Shown piece by piece: positions 1 through 14,365 of a stretch of 64,000 bases of DNA (position 1 is the stretch's first letter; every line of letters begins with the position of its first letter). The stretch covers positions 56,833,002-56,897,001 of the forward strand of contig OY829542.1 in the NCBI GenBank assembly GCA_963691705.1, written 5' to 3'. Below the pieces are notes generated by a model. It ran no database searches and was not told the origin of the DNA. It was given only the letters and a program-made list of their open reading frames with translations. The position numbers and the translations under genes are program-made. The DNA comes from Viola odorata. Its lineage: Eukaryota > Streptophyta > Magnoliopsida > Malpighiales > Violaceae.

Positions 1-608
1 AGGAGCTCTAAGATAACTGGTGTCTATAGCAATTTTGTAAATTAGAAACGAACATTTTTGCATCAATGATCGAGCACCATGAATCATACCCTTACTTGAA
101 TCTTTATTGGGAATCTTTTACACAATTGTTTGATCACACACTCCACACTTGATTGCTAAATCGAGTTCTTTCTAATATTATTGTATTTTTAATTCATAAT
201 TTTAAACAAAACCCCTCATTCTACTTAAGTGTTAAAATATGATAGTTATCTTGTTTTAAGGCTACCCATTCTCTATGATCGAACCTTTTACCATTATTTG
301 CAATATTTTGTAGCTAATGTTAAGTTATATTTGTTTTTTAAGATCTCAACAACCTATCACCAACCCACTAAATTGCGGATGCATCTCTTTTACTTATGGA
401 ATTTTTCTTCTATCTTCCATAAGTAAAAATCAGTTTGTGCAAAAAAAATAGAGCATAAAAAATGATTAACTAACTAATTAACACACCTTCCTATCCAATC
501 TTCTTTCATATAAACAGAGGTGATATTCACATTTGAGTATGAGTTGAGAGACAAACCAAAACCCAAATTCATACGTTGTTATTTCTGTTTTTTTAGCTGG
601 TGATTGAT

Positions 609-775
609 GTTGTTCTCTAACCCCAAATTATTACTCTCACATCGTTTGACCTGAAAATTTACTACATTAGTCTTTATTATATTTTATGATATAACTTTTA
701 ATATTTATATAAGGCTAATGAAGTAAATTCATAGATTAAAAGTGTGAGAATTTCAATTTGGGGTGTGAGAATAAC
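609..775. mobile_element. small MITE (family A, copy 1)
   Basis: The ends are imperfect inverted repeats (about 22 bp): GTTGTTCTCTAACCCCAAAT at the left, and the complement of GTTATTCTCACACCCCAAAT at the right. A related copy with similar ends lies at 43703-43839. There is no coding content. No clear target-site duplication was found, so the superfamily is not assigned. Confidence 0.5.
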
Positions 776-1101
776 TTACCATTTTAACCAAAAGGTAGAT
801 ACCAATAAAGATTTGAATCTCATTTCCGCATATAAAATAAAAAAAACTTACCATTTTTTGTTTAGCAGACAATTGTTTTCTTTCAACTCAAAAAAAAAAA
901 AAATACACACGTTAAGTAAAAAAAAAAAAATCCCAAATCTCTTATATTTTTTTAAGAGAGGCTGGGTGTGCGCCACCAGGGCTAAATTTGATTCATCTTT
1001 TAATTGGTAATAAAATCCATTACTAGCTTGAATCCAACAAATTAAAATTGCTACTTTTGAGAAAAAAATTACCAAACTCCTTTTTTTTTAGCTTTACAAA
1101 T

Positions 1102-2195
1102 GTCAAAAAGACATAAAACAACCCTAAATTTTAATATTTTGATTAATCGCAACTCTTAATTTTTTTTTGTTTAATTACCCTCCTGGTCTTCGCCGTAATT
1201 GCTGAATCACCTCCCGACTGTTACAGAAATCTGACATGGCATCGTTGACCGCCGTTATGTGCCACATCATCCACCCCACCATTGCCATGTACACTCGCCA
1301 CGTCAGCCTACCACGTGGCAAGTTGGGGGGAGGGGGGGCTTCTTCCAAAACTTCTTCTTCATTTGGTCATCGACACCGCTGCAACCCCGGCGACCAAAAA
1401 TACAACCAACCCGACCAAAATGACCCAAAAAACAGCCACAAATCCGACCAAAACCTCCCCTAAATCCGACCAAAAATGAGCAAATCAAATCCGAAACCAA
1501 CAATAGTCAAACCAAACTCCGAAAACAAGGTAAACAGAAGCAAAATAAAAATGAATACAACCACACGGATTTGAGCTTTCTCGATCTCCAGGTCGTCGGA
1601 GCAGATCCGATACGCAACCAAAGTTCGGGAAAGCTCAAATGGAAAGGAAAGAAGAAAAGAAAGAAAAAAATGCAGAGATGATGATGGATTTCAAATGCAA
1701 GAGAGTGAGAAATTACTTCTTGCAGCATTCGAACGAGAAGGGAGTGAGAGAGCGAGAGAGCGAATGTTTTCTTTGAATTGGAATTTTTAGGTGTTGTCTT
1801 CAAATTTTTTTACCCGTTTGAATTGAAATTTTTTGGGTATTTATAGAGTGAAAAAATGGAGATTGAGTGCTGGATGGCAGAGGGAGAAGGTGAGGGAGTA
1901 GAAAAAAATGGAGTTTGGAGGTGATGGTCATTAAATGCGGTAAGGGATGAGAGTGGATAAGATGAGTGGCAGGCTGACGTGGCAGTTTGTAGACGTGGCG
2001 AGCGTAGGTGGCAATAGTAGGGTGGATGACGTGGCACATAACGGCGGTCAACGATGTCATGTCAGATTTCTATAACAGTAAAGGGGTGATTCAGCGATTA
2101 CCGCGAAGACTAGGAGGGTAATTAAACAAAAAAAAAGCTAAAAATTGCGATTAATCAAAACATTAAAGTTCAGCGTTGTTTTATATTTTTTGCTC
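1102..2195. mobile_element. MULE-type foldback element with ~220-bp inverted arms
   Basis: Two long imperfect inverted arms (about 1102-1325 and 1968-2195) share stretches such as GTTGACCGCCGTTATGTGCC and TAATTACCCTCCT. The exact 9-bp TTTACAAAT flanks the unit at 1093-1101 and 2196-2204, the target-duplication length of Mutator-like elements. The centre (about 1330-1960) is not arm sequence. On the minus strand it resembles a plant gene leader, with CT-rich tracts followed by GT-rich, intron-like DNA, so a captured gene 5' end (Pack-MULE style) is plausible. No transposase is present. Short ORFs in the arms are non-coding shadows. Confidence 0.75.
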
Positions 2196-2541
2196 TTTAC
2201 AAATTATCACCACAGAAACAGTCACATAAAGTTGAAAGTGTCGTCATACATAAGCTCTGCTCAGATAAACATAATAGTGGAAGCGGATCTTCTAAAGCAT
2301 ACTGTACTAATGATGAAAAGCATATCATATCATATGTGCACACATGAGAGACAACACAAGTGCTCACGTGAAGGTGGTCGACCCCATTTCATTTTCCAGA
2401 CTATATAGAAAAATATCATTAAAATTTATAGGCTCCCAGTTTTAGTGGCAACACTTTTCCCCCAAGAGATCATGGTCTGCCCATCACACACCTCAAGCTT
2501 GCATTTCCTACTCTTCTGATTTGATCCAATATTATTTAAAT

Positions 2542-3003
2542 GGTTTAAGTACTTAAATTCCTCCTATATTTTAATGTTTTGATTAATTAGCTCCATGTTG
2601 TTTATTTAATAATCCTTTATACTCATCCTTTTTTTATTTAATGACCCATTTACGTTACGAAATAGTGACCTGATACGTTCTCCGTTAAAAAAAATTTGAC
2701 ACGTCAGCAAGATTATGTCACGTCGGTTTCCCGCCCGTTGAATTAATTACCCCCATGTACAATTTGCTTATTTAATGACCCCCTATACTCATACTTTTTT
2801 GTTTAATAACCCCTCGACGTGGCATAATCTTGTTGACATGTCAAAAAAAATTTAACGGAAACAGCGTTAGATCACCATTCCGTAACGTCGGGGGTTATTA
2901 AACAAAAAAATATGAATAGAGGGAGGTCATTAAGCAAACAAACTATACAAATGGGTAATTAATCAAAACATTAAAGTATAGTGGGATTTACGTCATTAAA
3001 CTT
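2542..3003. mobile_element. foldback MITE related to the 1.1-kb element
   Basis: The arms are long imperfect inverted repeats sharing TTTAATGTTTTGATTAATTA at both outer ends and GCAAGATTATGTCACG-like sequence inside. TATTTAAAT (9 bp) lies at 2533-2541 and 3004-3012, fitting a Mutator-like target duplication. The outer motif is shared with the element at 1102-2195, so both belong to one family or superfamily. It has no coding capacity. Confidence 0.65.
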
Positions 3004-3018
3004 TATTTAAATCTTAGA

Positions 3019-3694
3019 GGTAATTTAAGTTTGCCCTCTTAAACTTTTGGTCAACTCAAATACCCCATAACAAAAAAAAAGTCGATTTTAATGCACAGAT
3101 TTTATGGGAAATTCAATCTCCCTCCTTCACCAAGTTTTCCGTCCAAACAGATTTTTAAAAAAAAAATACCAAAAAATAAGAAATAGAATAAGAAAATTCA
3201 AGAAAAATGAAATAAAAAACATGAATAAAACAAAAAAATCTAGAAAAAAATAATTTACAAAAAAAGCTTAAATTTGTTTTAAGTTCCTATTTTTATAAAA
3301 TTATACTTCTTTAAAACCTAATTTTATAGTGTTTAATATAATTTTGAAACTCATTTTTTTAAGAATAACCAAAAATAAAAGAATCCAAATATTAATAAAT
3401 TTTACAGAATTATAATAAGTTAAAAAGTAGGAAATTAAAGAAATTTAAAAAATCTAGAGATAAAAAAAATCATTTTTTTGTGAAATTAATTTTTTTCCTG
3501 TAACTATTTTGTTCTTCAATTTCATATTTCTTAAATAACCATATAATTATTTTATTTTTTTAGATGGGGAACTTGACGGAGGGGGAGATTGCACTTCCCG
3601 CAAAGTTCGTGGACCAAAATCATTTTATTTATTTATTTACAGAGATATTTAAGTTTGACTGAAAGTTCAATGAGGTATACTAAAACTACCCCTA
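3019..3694. mobile_element. third foldback element, degenerate
   Basis: A left arm containing GGTAATTTAAGTTTGCCCTC and AATCTCCCTCC (3019-3150) is inversely repeated at 3560-3694 (GGAGGGGGAGATTGCACTTC and the complement of the outer arm). The middle is AT-rich and non-coding. No convincing target duplication was seen. The left border almost touches the right target duplication of the preceding element. Confidence 0.5.
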
Positions 3695-5026
3695 AATTTT
3701 ATATGGTAGTAAAGTCATTATAACCCAACGATCTAATAATGCCTGATAGGTCTTCTAGCCCATATCACGTGTCAGTCTTGCAAAACCAGAACAACTCATT
3801 GTAAAACCTAATTTTTTTTAAAAGTAACTCAACATTAAAGTTCTATACGGAGGAGGGTGTTCTCTATATCCTTCTCTTACTGAAAAAAATGTGAGGGAAG
3901 AATAGATGCAAAGATGTGTTGGAAATTAAAGAGAAAAAGAAGAAGAAATGATCATGTGCGAAGAAAAGAGACAAGACATTACAGTTTTACAACCCAGCAA
4001 CCTACACCCTACATCCTACACGATCTCACGTGATGAAAGAACTTGATATCTTTATAGGTCGTCTATGTCACGCCTAAGGTGGAAATTTTAATTTGGGTGC
4101 CTATCTAAATTCACATTCCAACTTTAGGGAGATACTATTACTATTACATGATCTAGGTCTCATGTCCATGCTGGCAATCCAATTAATAGGTCAACGTTAT
4201 TGGTTTTCCCTCAAACTTTTTATTAATATTGCAAACATACATCCTTAACCTACCACAACTAGCAGTGAGGCTATATTAAGTCAAAATTAATGAGACATTC
4301 TGGGAGCTTCTAGTAATGTTTTACATGAAATCAAAAGATTCAAAACTGTTACTCTTTCGTCCCATGGAAATTATAAGTCGGAAACTAAAGTAGAGATACG
4401 GGCCTGAATACATCCAATTCAAAATCTTTGCTAAGCGAGGCCCGACCAAACCATATAACAAGCCCATTTTCACATGGATCAAAAGTCAAGGCCCATCTGG
4501 TGTTCTTCTGATCTTCTCCTCTCTCCTCTTTGGAGTGCATACAAATGTTTCATGTTTCTGGGGTTGGTTGCATTTTATAGCTTGTCTCCACTCTTTGTAG
4601 CAGATTAGCGTGGCAAGATTTGAATTTTGTTCTATTGGTAGGCTCCGTTTTGCAAACTATGGAGCTAAATTGAAGCATTTTAGAATACAAGGGCTGAATT
4701 TAGAAAACACAAAACAATTTCTGGTTTCTTAGCCACCTTGCAAGTTGCAATGCTATTGAAGGAAGCATTGACTCTGAGCTTACAAAGCAATTGAAAATAA
4801 ATAAAAACCTACTGTTCTATACTTTACCTCTTTCTGACAACTCATAACCTGTAAACATAATGGCTTCAAAAGGGAAAAAATGATTCCATGATATATAGAA
4901 AATTTCGCATTGAACACCGATGAAAGGCTTAATATTTGACAGTTTCAGAATAAACCCACATGAAAACAACAGCTACATCATTCTTACAGCTACTATCATA
5001 GAAAATTAACAGTAAGTTACAAACAC
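3695..5026. other. intergenic, no gene seen
   Basis: Non-coding sequence between the foldback cluster and the RABD2 stop codon. The part nearest 5026 is presumably RABD2 3' UTR (minus strand). Nothing else recognisable was found. Confidence 0.6.
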
Positions 5027-8062
<3,036 letters not shown>

Positions 8063-8485
8063 GGTTGGACACAAGAGTATGAACCATGGAAGAGAAGGTT
8101 GGGAAAGAAGACGAGGAAAGCAAAAGTGGGGATGATTCTTCTACTCTAATTTTTCTTTATCGTCTACCCACGCACGGATACATTTTTTTAATATCTGCCC
8201 CTCCCGTCTGATTCATTTACGATAATAACACTACCTCTCGTATCCGGTTTTTTGTCGGTTACAACAATGCAACATATAATTGAAATTCACCATTTTCTTC
8301 TTTTTGTGGAAGTTATTAATAATAAAATACTAATTTTCTTTTTACAAATTTTACTTTTTTTCCAATAAATTATATTAAAAGTATTCAATTACATTTTTTT
8401 TTTATAAATAACGACTTTTCATTAATAAAGATTCATAAAACAATCGAATTGTTCTGGACACAATTCGTCCCAACAATCAGACATG

Positions 8486-8493
8486 CTCATGAA
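8486..8493. repeat. 8-bp direct repeat, left (CTCATGAA)
   Basis: CTCATGAA lies immediately before the hAT-like end CAGTGACGGATC at 8494. The same 8-mer follows the opposite end at 17560-17567. Eight-bp target duplications are the hAT hallmark. Confidence 0.75.
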
Positions 8494-8819
8494 CAGTGAC
8501 GGATCTACTAAGGGACAAGGGTGGGCGCCCAATCCAATTTTTTTTTTATTATATGTATGTTTGTGTATAGATTTTTTTTGGGTACATTTGTATATATGTT
8601 TACAATTATTAATGATTGTTTGATTACTTTGGTTGAAAAAGATATTTTTGATAGCGTAGAGAATGAGAGAATCATACAAGGATTTCAAAAAAATGAAAAC
8701 TCGTAGAGAACAATTATAAGAAGTACGTATATTGTATGAATTCTAATGTATAATTAATTTTTTTCTATATTGTCTTCTTATTTATCTTTTTGTTAAGTTT
8801 ATCTAAATATTTGTTATTT

Positions 8820-8966
8820 AGTGACGAATACTAATACTCTTAAGCATTTGTTCAATTTTTCGTTCAGCTCGCTTACTTTCCCTTTAAAATATTCCAAAAA
8901 AAAAAATTCGGAGGCGCTGCCCCCGAACCCCGCTCCCCCTGGAAATAATTCCTGGATCTGTCCCTG
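8820..8966 (+). repeat. internal hAT right-end copy
   Basis: Contains CTCTTAAGCATTTGTTCAAT, TTTCGTTCAGCTCGCTTAC, the GC-rich GCTGCCCCCGAACCCC and the terminal GGATCTGTCCCTG. It is a near copy of 17412-17559. The following 8 bases do not duplicate the left flank at 8486-8493. Confidence 0.8.
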
Positions 8967-10256
8967 GTTCCGGACTTGTATAATTTAAAGGGCTGGAGCC
9001 GGGATAATTTGGAAGTCTCGTTTAGACTTGGGATTTGTGGTTGCGTTTTGCCACCCTTAATTACCGATGGCTCGTTACTAATTACCCTATAGTGATTGAC
9101 CTTATCATTTATAATTACTCAATTGATAATCATAACAATTAACAAATTTATGTGTTAATTAGCCGATTAATTATATACCCATCTCCCGGGGTAAGTAAAA
9201 AGGCATGCAAACAATATTCATTATATGCCTCGGCCTCGGCTATGATCGGAGAGACGGTGTGTTCTCATCGACGCAATGATGTTGACAATAATGAATATAT
9301 TTCATTTTAATCATGTATGTATAATGTGGGATCGATGTAGCAGCAGGTGTCATGAGGAAAACAATATATATCAAAGGTAATGATTAGTGACTAATCAACT
9401 TTTAGTTCAGTGACAAACATTTTTTTCTTGCCAATTTTAATCCATACTCGAGTTTGATCCTCTCATTTCGTGGCGGTATTTACAGCATTTGATGGGTATT
9501 CATGTCCTACAATTAATCAGCTTACTGAGGTGTTATCTGTTAGATTTTGAAGAGAGAATTAGAGGGCAAATTTAAAAGTTCAGGGATTCGTGAATTGAAA
9601 ACAAAAAGACCAATAATTATTACTGCAATTTCTTGTACTTCTCCTGTACCATTTTGTTAGATGGTCTCTTTCAGTTTTTCTTTATGGAGAAACTATCATT
9701 ATCTTTTGCCAAAAATGAAGTACAAAACTAGGAGCACTCAGAAAAGATGCAACCATCATTTCACCGAACAGTATTTATATGTTTGATAATTACGTGTTGG
9801 AATTTTTTTCGAGACTAAATTAATTATGTAGAGATTTAATTAGAATTTTTTTACGAACACATAAACTAAATCAATAACTATATATATATATATTTAAAAA
9901 AATGATGGTGTTAGCTGTTTTGTCTTGGAACCGAGAGCTGCATCATGTAGGGGTTTTTATAATTACTTAAATTAAATTTATTAATTTTTAAAATTAATTA
10001 CCTGAATTTTTATAATTATTATATTATTTCTATGAATTTTTTAAAATTAATTATATTATTTTTCAGATGTGGCATGCCACTGATGACGTGTCATGCCACG
10101 CTAGCATTTAACGGTGGAGGACAGACGACGTCAATGGCAAGTGCTAAATGAGTCATTTCGTGCCTTTTTAAACCGTTTGACCAAAAAGGTGCCAAATGAG
10201 TCAGTCAAATCAAGTGCAGGAGCCAAAAAATGACTTAACCCCTTTCTTTTTTCTTC
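8967..10256. other. non-coding stretch inside the hAT unit
   Basis: No gene was recognised. The segment at about 10070-10200 has motifs (GATGTGGCATGCCAC, GACGTGTCATGCCACG, AACGGTGGAGG) that resemble one arm of a Mutator-type foldback element. A matching opposite arm was not found. The missing 5' exon of the SINA-like gene downstream was searched for here and not seen. Confidence 0.5.
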
Positions 10257-11052
10257 TTGTTGGGAAAATCTATATCTATGTTAAAGTGCAAGAATGGACA
10301 TGCTGCCTGCAAAATCTGCTGCAATCGACTTGGCAAATGCCCGATCTGCAAATTGAAAATCAACATCAAGAACCTTGTCCTTGAGGAGATCATAGAATCT
10401 GTCAAGGTTCCATGTAAGAACAAGGACTATGGGTGCAAAGAATTCATTAGCTACTGCAACAAAACTGACCACGAAAAGAGTTGCACTTATCAGTCCTATC
10501 CTTGCCCGCAACCATCTTGCAACTTCAGAGGCTTGTCTAATCAACTATCCTACCATTTTTGTTCTCAACATGCTCGCTACACGGTAACATTCCATTACTA
10601 TCTCCCCTTCCATTTAGCTCTGTCCAAGAACCAGAAGACTTATGTTCTTAAAGAAAAGTGGAGTGGTGATCTGTTCGTTTTGAACAATACAGTGGCGTAT
10701 TGTAACGGGAATAAGATCAGAATCAGCTTCGTGAGTCCGAGTCCCTCACTACTAGAACATTCCTATGAGCTTAAAGCAAGTGCTGGGCGCGATGTTCTGA
10801 AATTCGACTCTTTTACTCATCATGTTAGAAGCATTTCTGATGAGCCCCTTGCACCGTCGTTGCTGGATCTTAACAGCGAGCTCTTGAAGTTGGAGTTGAA
10901 ACTACTTCCCGTTCCAAATCTGAGGACGAGGACGTGGATATCAGGGATGATAATGAATCTCTGACTCATCGGAGAATGAGGATGCGGACATCGACACTGT
11001 GGTTGAATCTCTGCTTCAATGTATGAGGTCTTATCGGATGAGGACTGAGTGA
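10257..11052 (+). pseudogene. SINA/SIAH-type E3 ubiquitin ligase, 5'-truncated and frameshifted
   Basis: The open stretch 10257-10964 encodes the second half of a RING finger (CKNGHAACKICC followed by CPICKLKI). Next come a SIAH-type zinc-finger block (PCKNKDYGC, HEKSC, CPQPSCNF, HFCSQH) and a TRAF-like substrate-binding region, as in plant SINA-like RING ligases. The N-terminal CxxC half of the RING is absent. In several plant SINA-like genes an intron falls just before the CxNGH motif, and a pyrimidine-rich tract ending AAAG precedes TGCAAG here, so exon 1 seems to be missing. Near 10913 the reading frame shifts, and an acidic tail (SEDEDVDIRDDNES, then SENEDADIDTVVESL) continues in two other frames to a TGA at 11050-11052. 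Without a complete RING it should not bind E2 enzymes normally. Judged a relic. Confidence 0.75.
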
Positions 11053-11272
11053 ACAAGTTGTTTTGGATTTTTGCTCTGTAAAGGGTATTGTTAGCATTGG
11101 CAGGATGTAATGCAGTGATGCAAGGCAGATTACAGTGCCAAGCCAGTGATGCAAGGCAGTTGATTATTACAGCATAAAAAGGGTCCATGATTGAACTTAC
11201 AGTGCCACAAACTTAAAAAAGAGATTACACTTTCAACTCAAAATGCAAAACAATCATGCTACCTCATAAAAC

Positions 11273-14200
11273 TCAGTTCCTGCCCCTCCTATTTCTTACT
11301 CTCCTTGTTCTTTTTACTCTCACCCTCAAAACCCTAGCAAACCATTTAAAGTGCCTTGTCACCACAATGTACCCAATGACTAGTCCAAATACTAGTCCAC
11401 TCGCGTATCCTATAGCAACAGGTTCCCAGCCAAACCCTAACAGAGAGCTCGAGTCGTCTTCGTCGTCAAGACCCGGAGGGAGTCTTGGCGGAGCCTCCGA
11501 ATTTCCGCATTTCTTTGGCAAAGGATTCCCGCACAACCCCAAGTTCTCCTGGTATGAATCATTTTGGAAAGTGTCAAATTGGTCACCTAGAGGTATAGGC
11601 CCTGTAAGAAGGTTGTGTGACACGTTGAAGACTGCAAGGAAATCAAGTTGCGCCAGTTGTTGAGGAATCTCTCCCGAGAGTTTGTTCTGAGAAAGGTCCA
11701 AGGATTCAAGACGTGTGAGGTTCGCTAAGGGTGATGGAATGTCACCACTGAGATTGTTGTGGGAAAGGTTTAGCAAACGAAGACCTTGCAGGCTGCCTAT
11801 GACTCCTGGAATGTCTCCCTCAAATCTGTTACATGAAAGATCAATTGCGACAAAGTATTCCAAAATACGCTGATATACTCGCTCAGTGCCTTTGCTCGTA
11901 ATCAACATTGAGTACGAAAAACCTAGAACAGCGTAAATCCCTCCCTGAAAATCCCTCTCATGTGCTTCCATATATCTCAATTGGTCTTCCTGAACCACCT
12001 TCATTGCTACCCAATTGAAGAAATATTGCGTTGGCAATTGACCAGTAAAATTGTTTCTCGACAGGTCAATAATGCTCAACTTTTGAAAATCAAACTCTGC
12101 TGTCGTACCCGTTAGTACACCATGGAACTGGTTTGACCTCAAAATGAGAACCTTTAGATTTGGGAGTGGTCCTAGCCAGGACGGAAAAACATCGCGGATC
12201 TGATTGTTTCCAATATCTAGGAACTCCAGCATGGTGCAGTTGGACAGTGATCGAGGCACTTCCCCTTGGAGTTGGTTGTAACCTAATTTGATCATTCTCA
12301 AGTTGCTCCCACTTGATAATGTTAGAGGAATTTTGCCATATAAATTGTTTGTTCCCAGGTTTAGGGCTTCCATATTGGTACTGAAATTTCCCAAGCATGA
12401 AGGAAGTCTGCCACTTAGTTGGTTGTCTTCCATAAACAGGGCATAGAGTGAGGTCAGATTGCAGAACGAGAGAGGTATTCCTCCAGTCAGTTTGTTGCCG
12501 CTAACATAATAATTTTCAATTGACGCTAGAGGAAGTGGAAGTGATGATTGCAGCATGTTATCATTCAAAAAAATGTCAATTGCTTTAACCCAAGGGAACA
12601 CAAGTGGGTGTGCTTCAAATCCTGTGAGAAAGTTTGAAGAGAGGTCTATAAGATGTAAACTATCTGTGCTGGTGTTCCACAACCATTTGGGTATTTGGCC
12701 AGCAATACTATTCCTTGATAAGTCCAAATACTCCAACTTGTCCTGGTAGCGAAGAAAATCTAGAAACACATCCAACTTGCAATCCCCAAATCCTATAACA
12801 AGAAACTTTTGAAAAGTGTTGTTTGAACTGGTGTTAATGACCAAAGTTAAGTTGTTAGACGACAAATTAATACGCTGCAGTTTCTCAAGTTTAAGAAATA
12901 TATCCCACTCCAACGTGCCTCTAAAACTATTATCATGAAGGTAAAGATATTCAAGATTCCTTAGTTGAGAGATGGACTTAGGTATTGATCCTTGTAATCT
13001 ATTGTGAGAGAGGTCAATAGAAATTAAGTAGGTAAGGTTCAGAAGTGAAGTGGGAAATGGGCCCGTCAATTGGTTGCTTCTTAGCCACAAATAAGAAAGT
13101 TGGGTCAAATTAGCAAACAAAGAAGGAAATTCACCATATAAATTTGTTTGTTCAAAGCATAGATCCATGAGTTTGGTCAACCTGGCAACCCATGACAAAG
13201 ATGAAATGCGTTGAGGATTAAATGCGTTGTTTGAAATGTATAAATATGAGAGTTTAGTGAGATTTCCAAGAGAAGGAAATTCACCATATAAATTTACTTT
13301 TTCAAAGCCTAATGCCATGAGTTTGGTCAACCTGGCAACCCATGATAAGGATGAAGTGTGTTGAGGATCAAATGCGTTATTTGAAAGGTATAAATGAGAG
13401 AGTTTAGTAAGGTTTCCTAGAGAGGATTTTAACTTCCCAGAAAAAACACAGTCATCAAGATCCAAGGTAGTCAGGGAATCTAAGATGCCAATAGACCTTG
13501 GAATTTCACCGGAGAAACTGGTGGATGCTAGTATCAAAATTCTTAGTGGGCTAGTTGAGTGAAATTCAGGCAAATGACCTCTGAGATTTTTATTAAAATG
13601 TAGACGAAGAACCTCCAATTTGGGCAAATGAAAAATCTCAGCAGGAAATTCACCAAATAATCCACAATCTTTCAAACCAAGGACTGACAGGGAGGATGAA
13701 TTTGCCAAGATAGCAGGCACTGTGGAAGATATGTCAACCCCACTAAGATCGAGGACCTCTAGGGGGCGGGATAAGTTGTTGACGAGGTGTCTAAAATCAG
13801 ATGCTTGAAACGACAATTGATAGTTAAAGGATAAAACGAGAGAAGACAAGCTTGACAGATCTGAAACATTGGATGGAATTGGGCCAGAAAGGAAAGAATT
13901 TGGCATGTTCAGATACACTAGCTTAGAAAGAACGCCAACAGCAGGTGGTATTTGCGAGTAATTAAAATGATTGAAGGCCAAGTTAAGCTTACACAGATGA
14001 ACAAGACGGAACAGGCTACTGCTAGAGTTGATGGAACCATAAAGACAGCTGCTACTGAGGTCAAGACCGATCACATGACCGGTGACGTGGTCGCATTCTA
14101 CTCCATCCCACGAGCAACAATCACTTGCTGCTCCGTTGAGCTTCCATGACTCAACTTTTGGGTAAGCAAAAGGGCCATCAGAAGAAGCATCCAAATCTAT

Positions 14201-14365
14201 GATAAAGCTCTCCTTGAACTGTAACAAGGTCGATCGCTCATCATCATGGCAGAGTGGAAGGTGAGTTGAATTGAAGGCAGAGGTGGGTGGAATAGGAAAC
14301 ATTGAGGACAAGAACAACAAACTCATGAAGGAGATGAAGGAGAATAGAGTAAAGGACTCATCCAT
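11273..14365 (-). CDS. receptor-like protein (RLP, Cf-type LRR), intact, single exon
   Basis: A 1030-residue cell-surface LRR protein without a kinase, the architecture of Cf-9/RLP pathogen receptors, which signal through SOBIR1/BAK1-type kinases. In order: signal peptide (about 1-30), LRR N-cap with CHDDERSTLLQFKESF (about 39-54) and the CCSWDGVECD cap motif (about 83-92), and extracellular LRRs rich in NxS/T sites. A non-LRR island follows (around MEAHERDFQGGIYAVLGF), then the last canonical LRRs (LNLSHNNLSGDIPSPLANLT) and the C-cap LGLCGNPLPKKC. An acidic spacer GLDDEDDSSS comes next, then one transmembrane helix with GxxxG spacing (VAIGYASGLVFGLVIGYIVV), then a short basic tail. Residues 317-366 are duplicated in tandem at 367-416. 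The ORF is uninterrupted and has its own TATA box. Ligand unknown. It lies wholly inside the hAT-bounded segment. Confidence 0.93.
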   Translation of the reverse strand: MDESFTLFSFISFMSLLFLSSMFPIPPTSAFNSTHLPLCHDDERSTLLQFKESFIIDLDASSDGPFAYPKVESWKLNGAASDCCSWDGVECDHVTGHVIGLDLSSSCLYGSINSSSSLFRLVHLCKLNLAFNHFNYSQIPPAVGVLSKLVYLNMPNSFLSGPIPSNVSDLSSLSSLVLSFNYQLSFQASDFRHLVNNLSRPLEVLDLSGVDISSTVPAILANSSSLSVLGLKDCGLFGEFPAEIFHLPKLEVLRLHFNKNLRGHLPEFHSTSPLRILILASTSFSGEIPRSIGILDSLTTLDLDDCVFSGKLKSSLGNLTKLSHLYLSNNAFDPQHTSSLSWVARLTKLMALGFEKVNLYGEFPSLGNLTKLSYLYISNNAFNPQRISSLSWVARLTKLMDLCFEQTNLYGEFPSLFANLTQLSYLWLRSNQLTGPFPTSLLNLTYLISIDLSHNRLQGSIPKSISQLRNLEYLYLHDNSFRGTLEWDIFLKLEKLQRINLSSNNLTLVINTSSNNTFQKFLVIGFGDCKLDVFLDFLRYQDKLEYLDLSRNSIAGQIPKWLWNTSTDSLHLIDLSSNFLTGFEAHPLVFPWVKAIDIFLNDNMLQSSLPLPLASIENYYVSGNKLTGGIPLSFCNLTSLYALFMEDNQLSGRLPSCLGNFSTNMEALNLGTNNLYGKIPLTLSSGSNLRMIKLGYNQLQGEVPRSLSNCTMLEFLDIGNNQIRDVFPSWLGPLPNLKVLILRSNQFHGVLTGTTAEFDFQKLSIIDLSRNNFTGQLPTQYFFNWVAMKVVQEDQLRYMEAHERDFQGGIYAVLGFSYSMLITSKGTERVYQRILEYFVAIDLSCNRFEGDIPGVIGSLQGLRLLNLSHNNLSGDIPSPLANLTRLESLDLSQNKLSGEIPQQLAQLDFLAVFNVSHNLLTGPIPLGDQFDTFQNDSYQENLGLCGNPLPKKCGNSEAPPRLPPGLDDEDDSSSLLGFGWEPVAIGYASGLVFGLVIGYIVVTRHFKWFARVLRVRVKRTRRVRNRRGRN
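13118..13417 (-). repeat. 150-bp tandem duplication inside the RLP LRR region
   Basis: Two adjacent 50-residue units each begin GNLTKLS(H/Y)LY(L/I)SNNAF, carry SSLSWVARLTKLM and end NLYGEFPSL. The period is 150 bp, so the frame is kept and two LRRs are added. The copies differ at several residues, so the event is not brand new. Confidence 0.9.

Noticed and set aside
229..426. AT-rich ORFs at the window start (229-426, 744-1010, 848-1075)
   Set aside because: Low-complexity, no codon or domain signal. The last two overlap on opposite strands.
8494..8966. A stand-alone 473-bp hAT MITE
   Set aside because: Both ends look valid, but the flanking 8-mers (CTCATGAA and GTTCCGGA) differ, while the 8494 and 17559 ends share an exact 8-mer. 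It remains the main alternative to the composite reading.
11256..11663. ORF on the plus strand overlapping the RLP 3' end
   Set aside because: Antisense shadow of the RLP transmembrane and C-cap coding. The same applies to 12090-12398 and 13952-14149.
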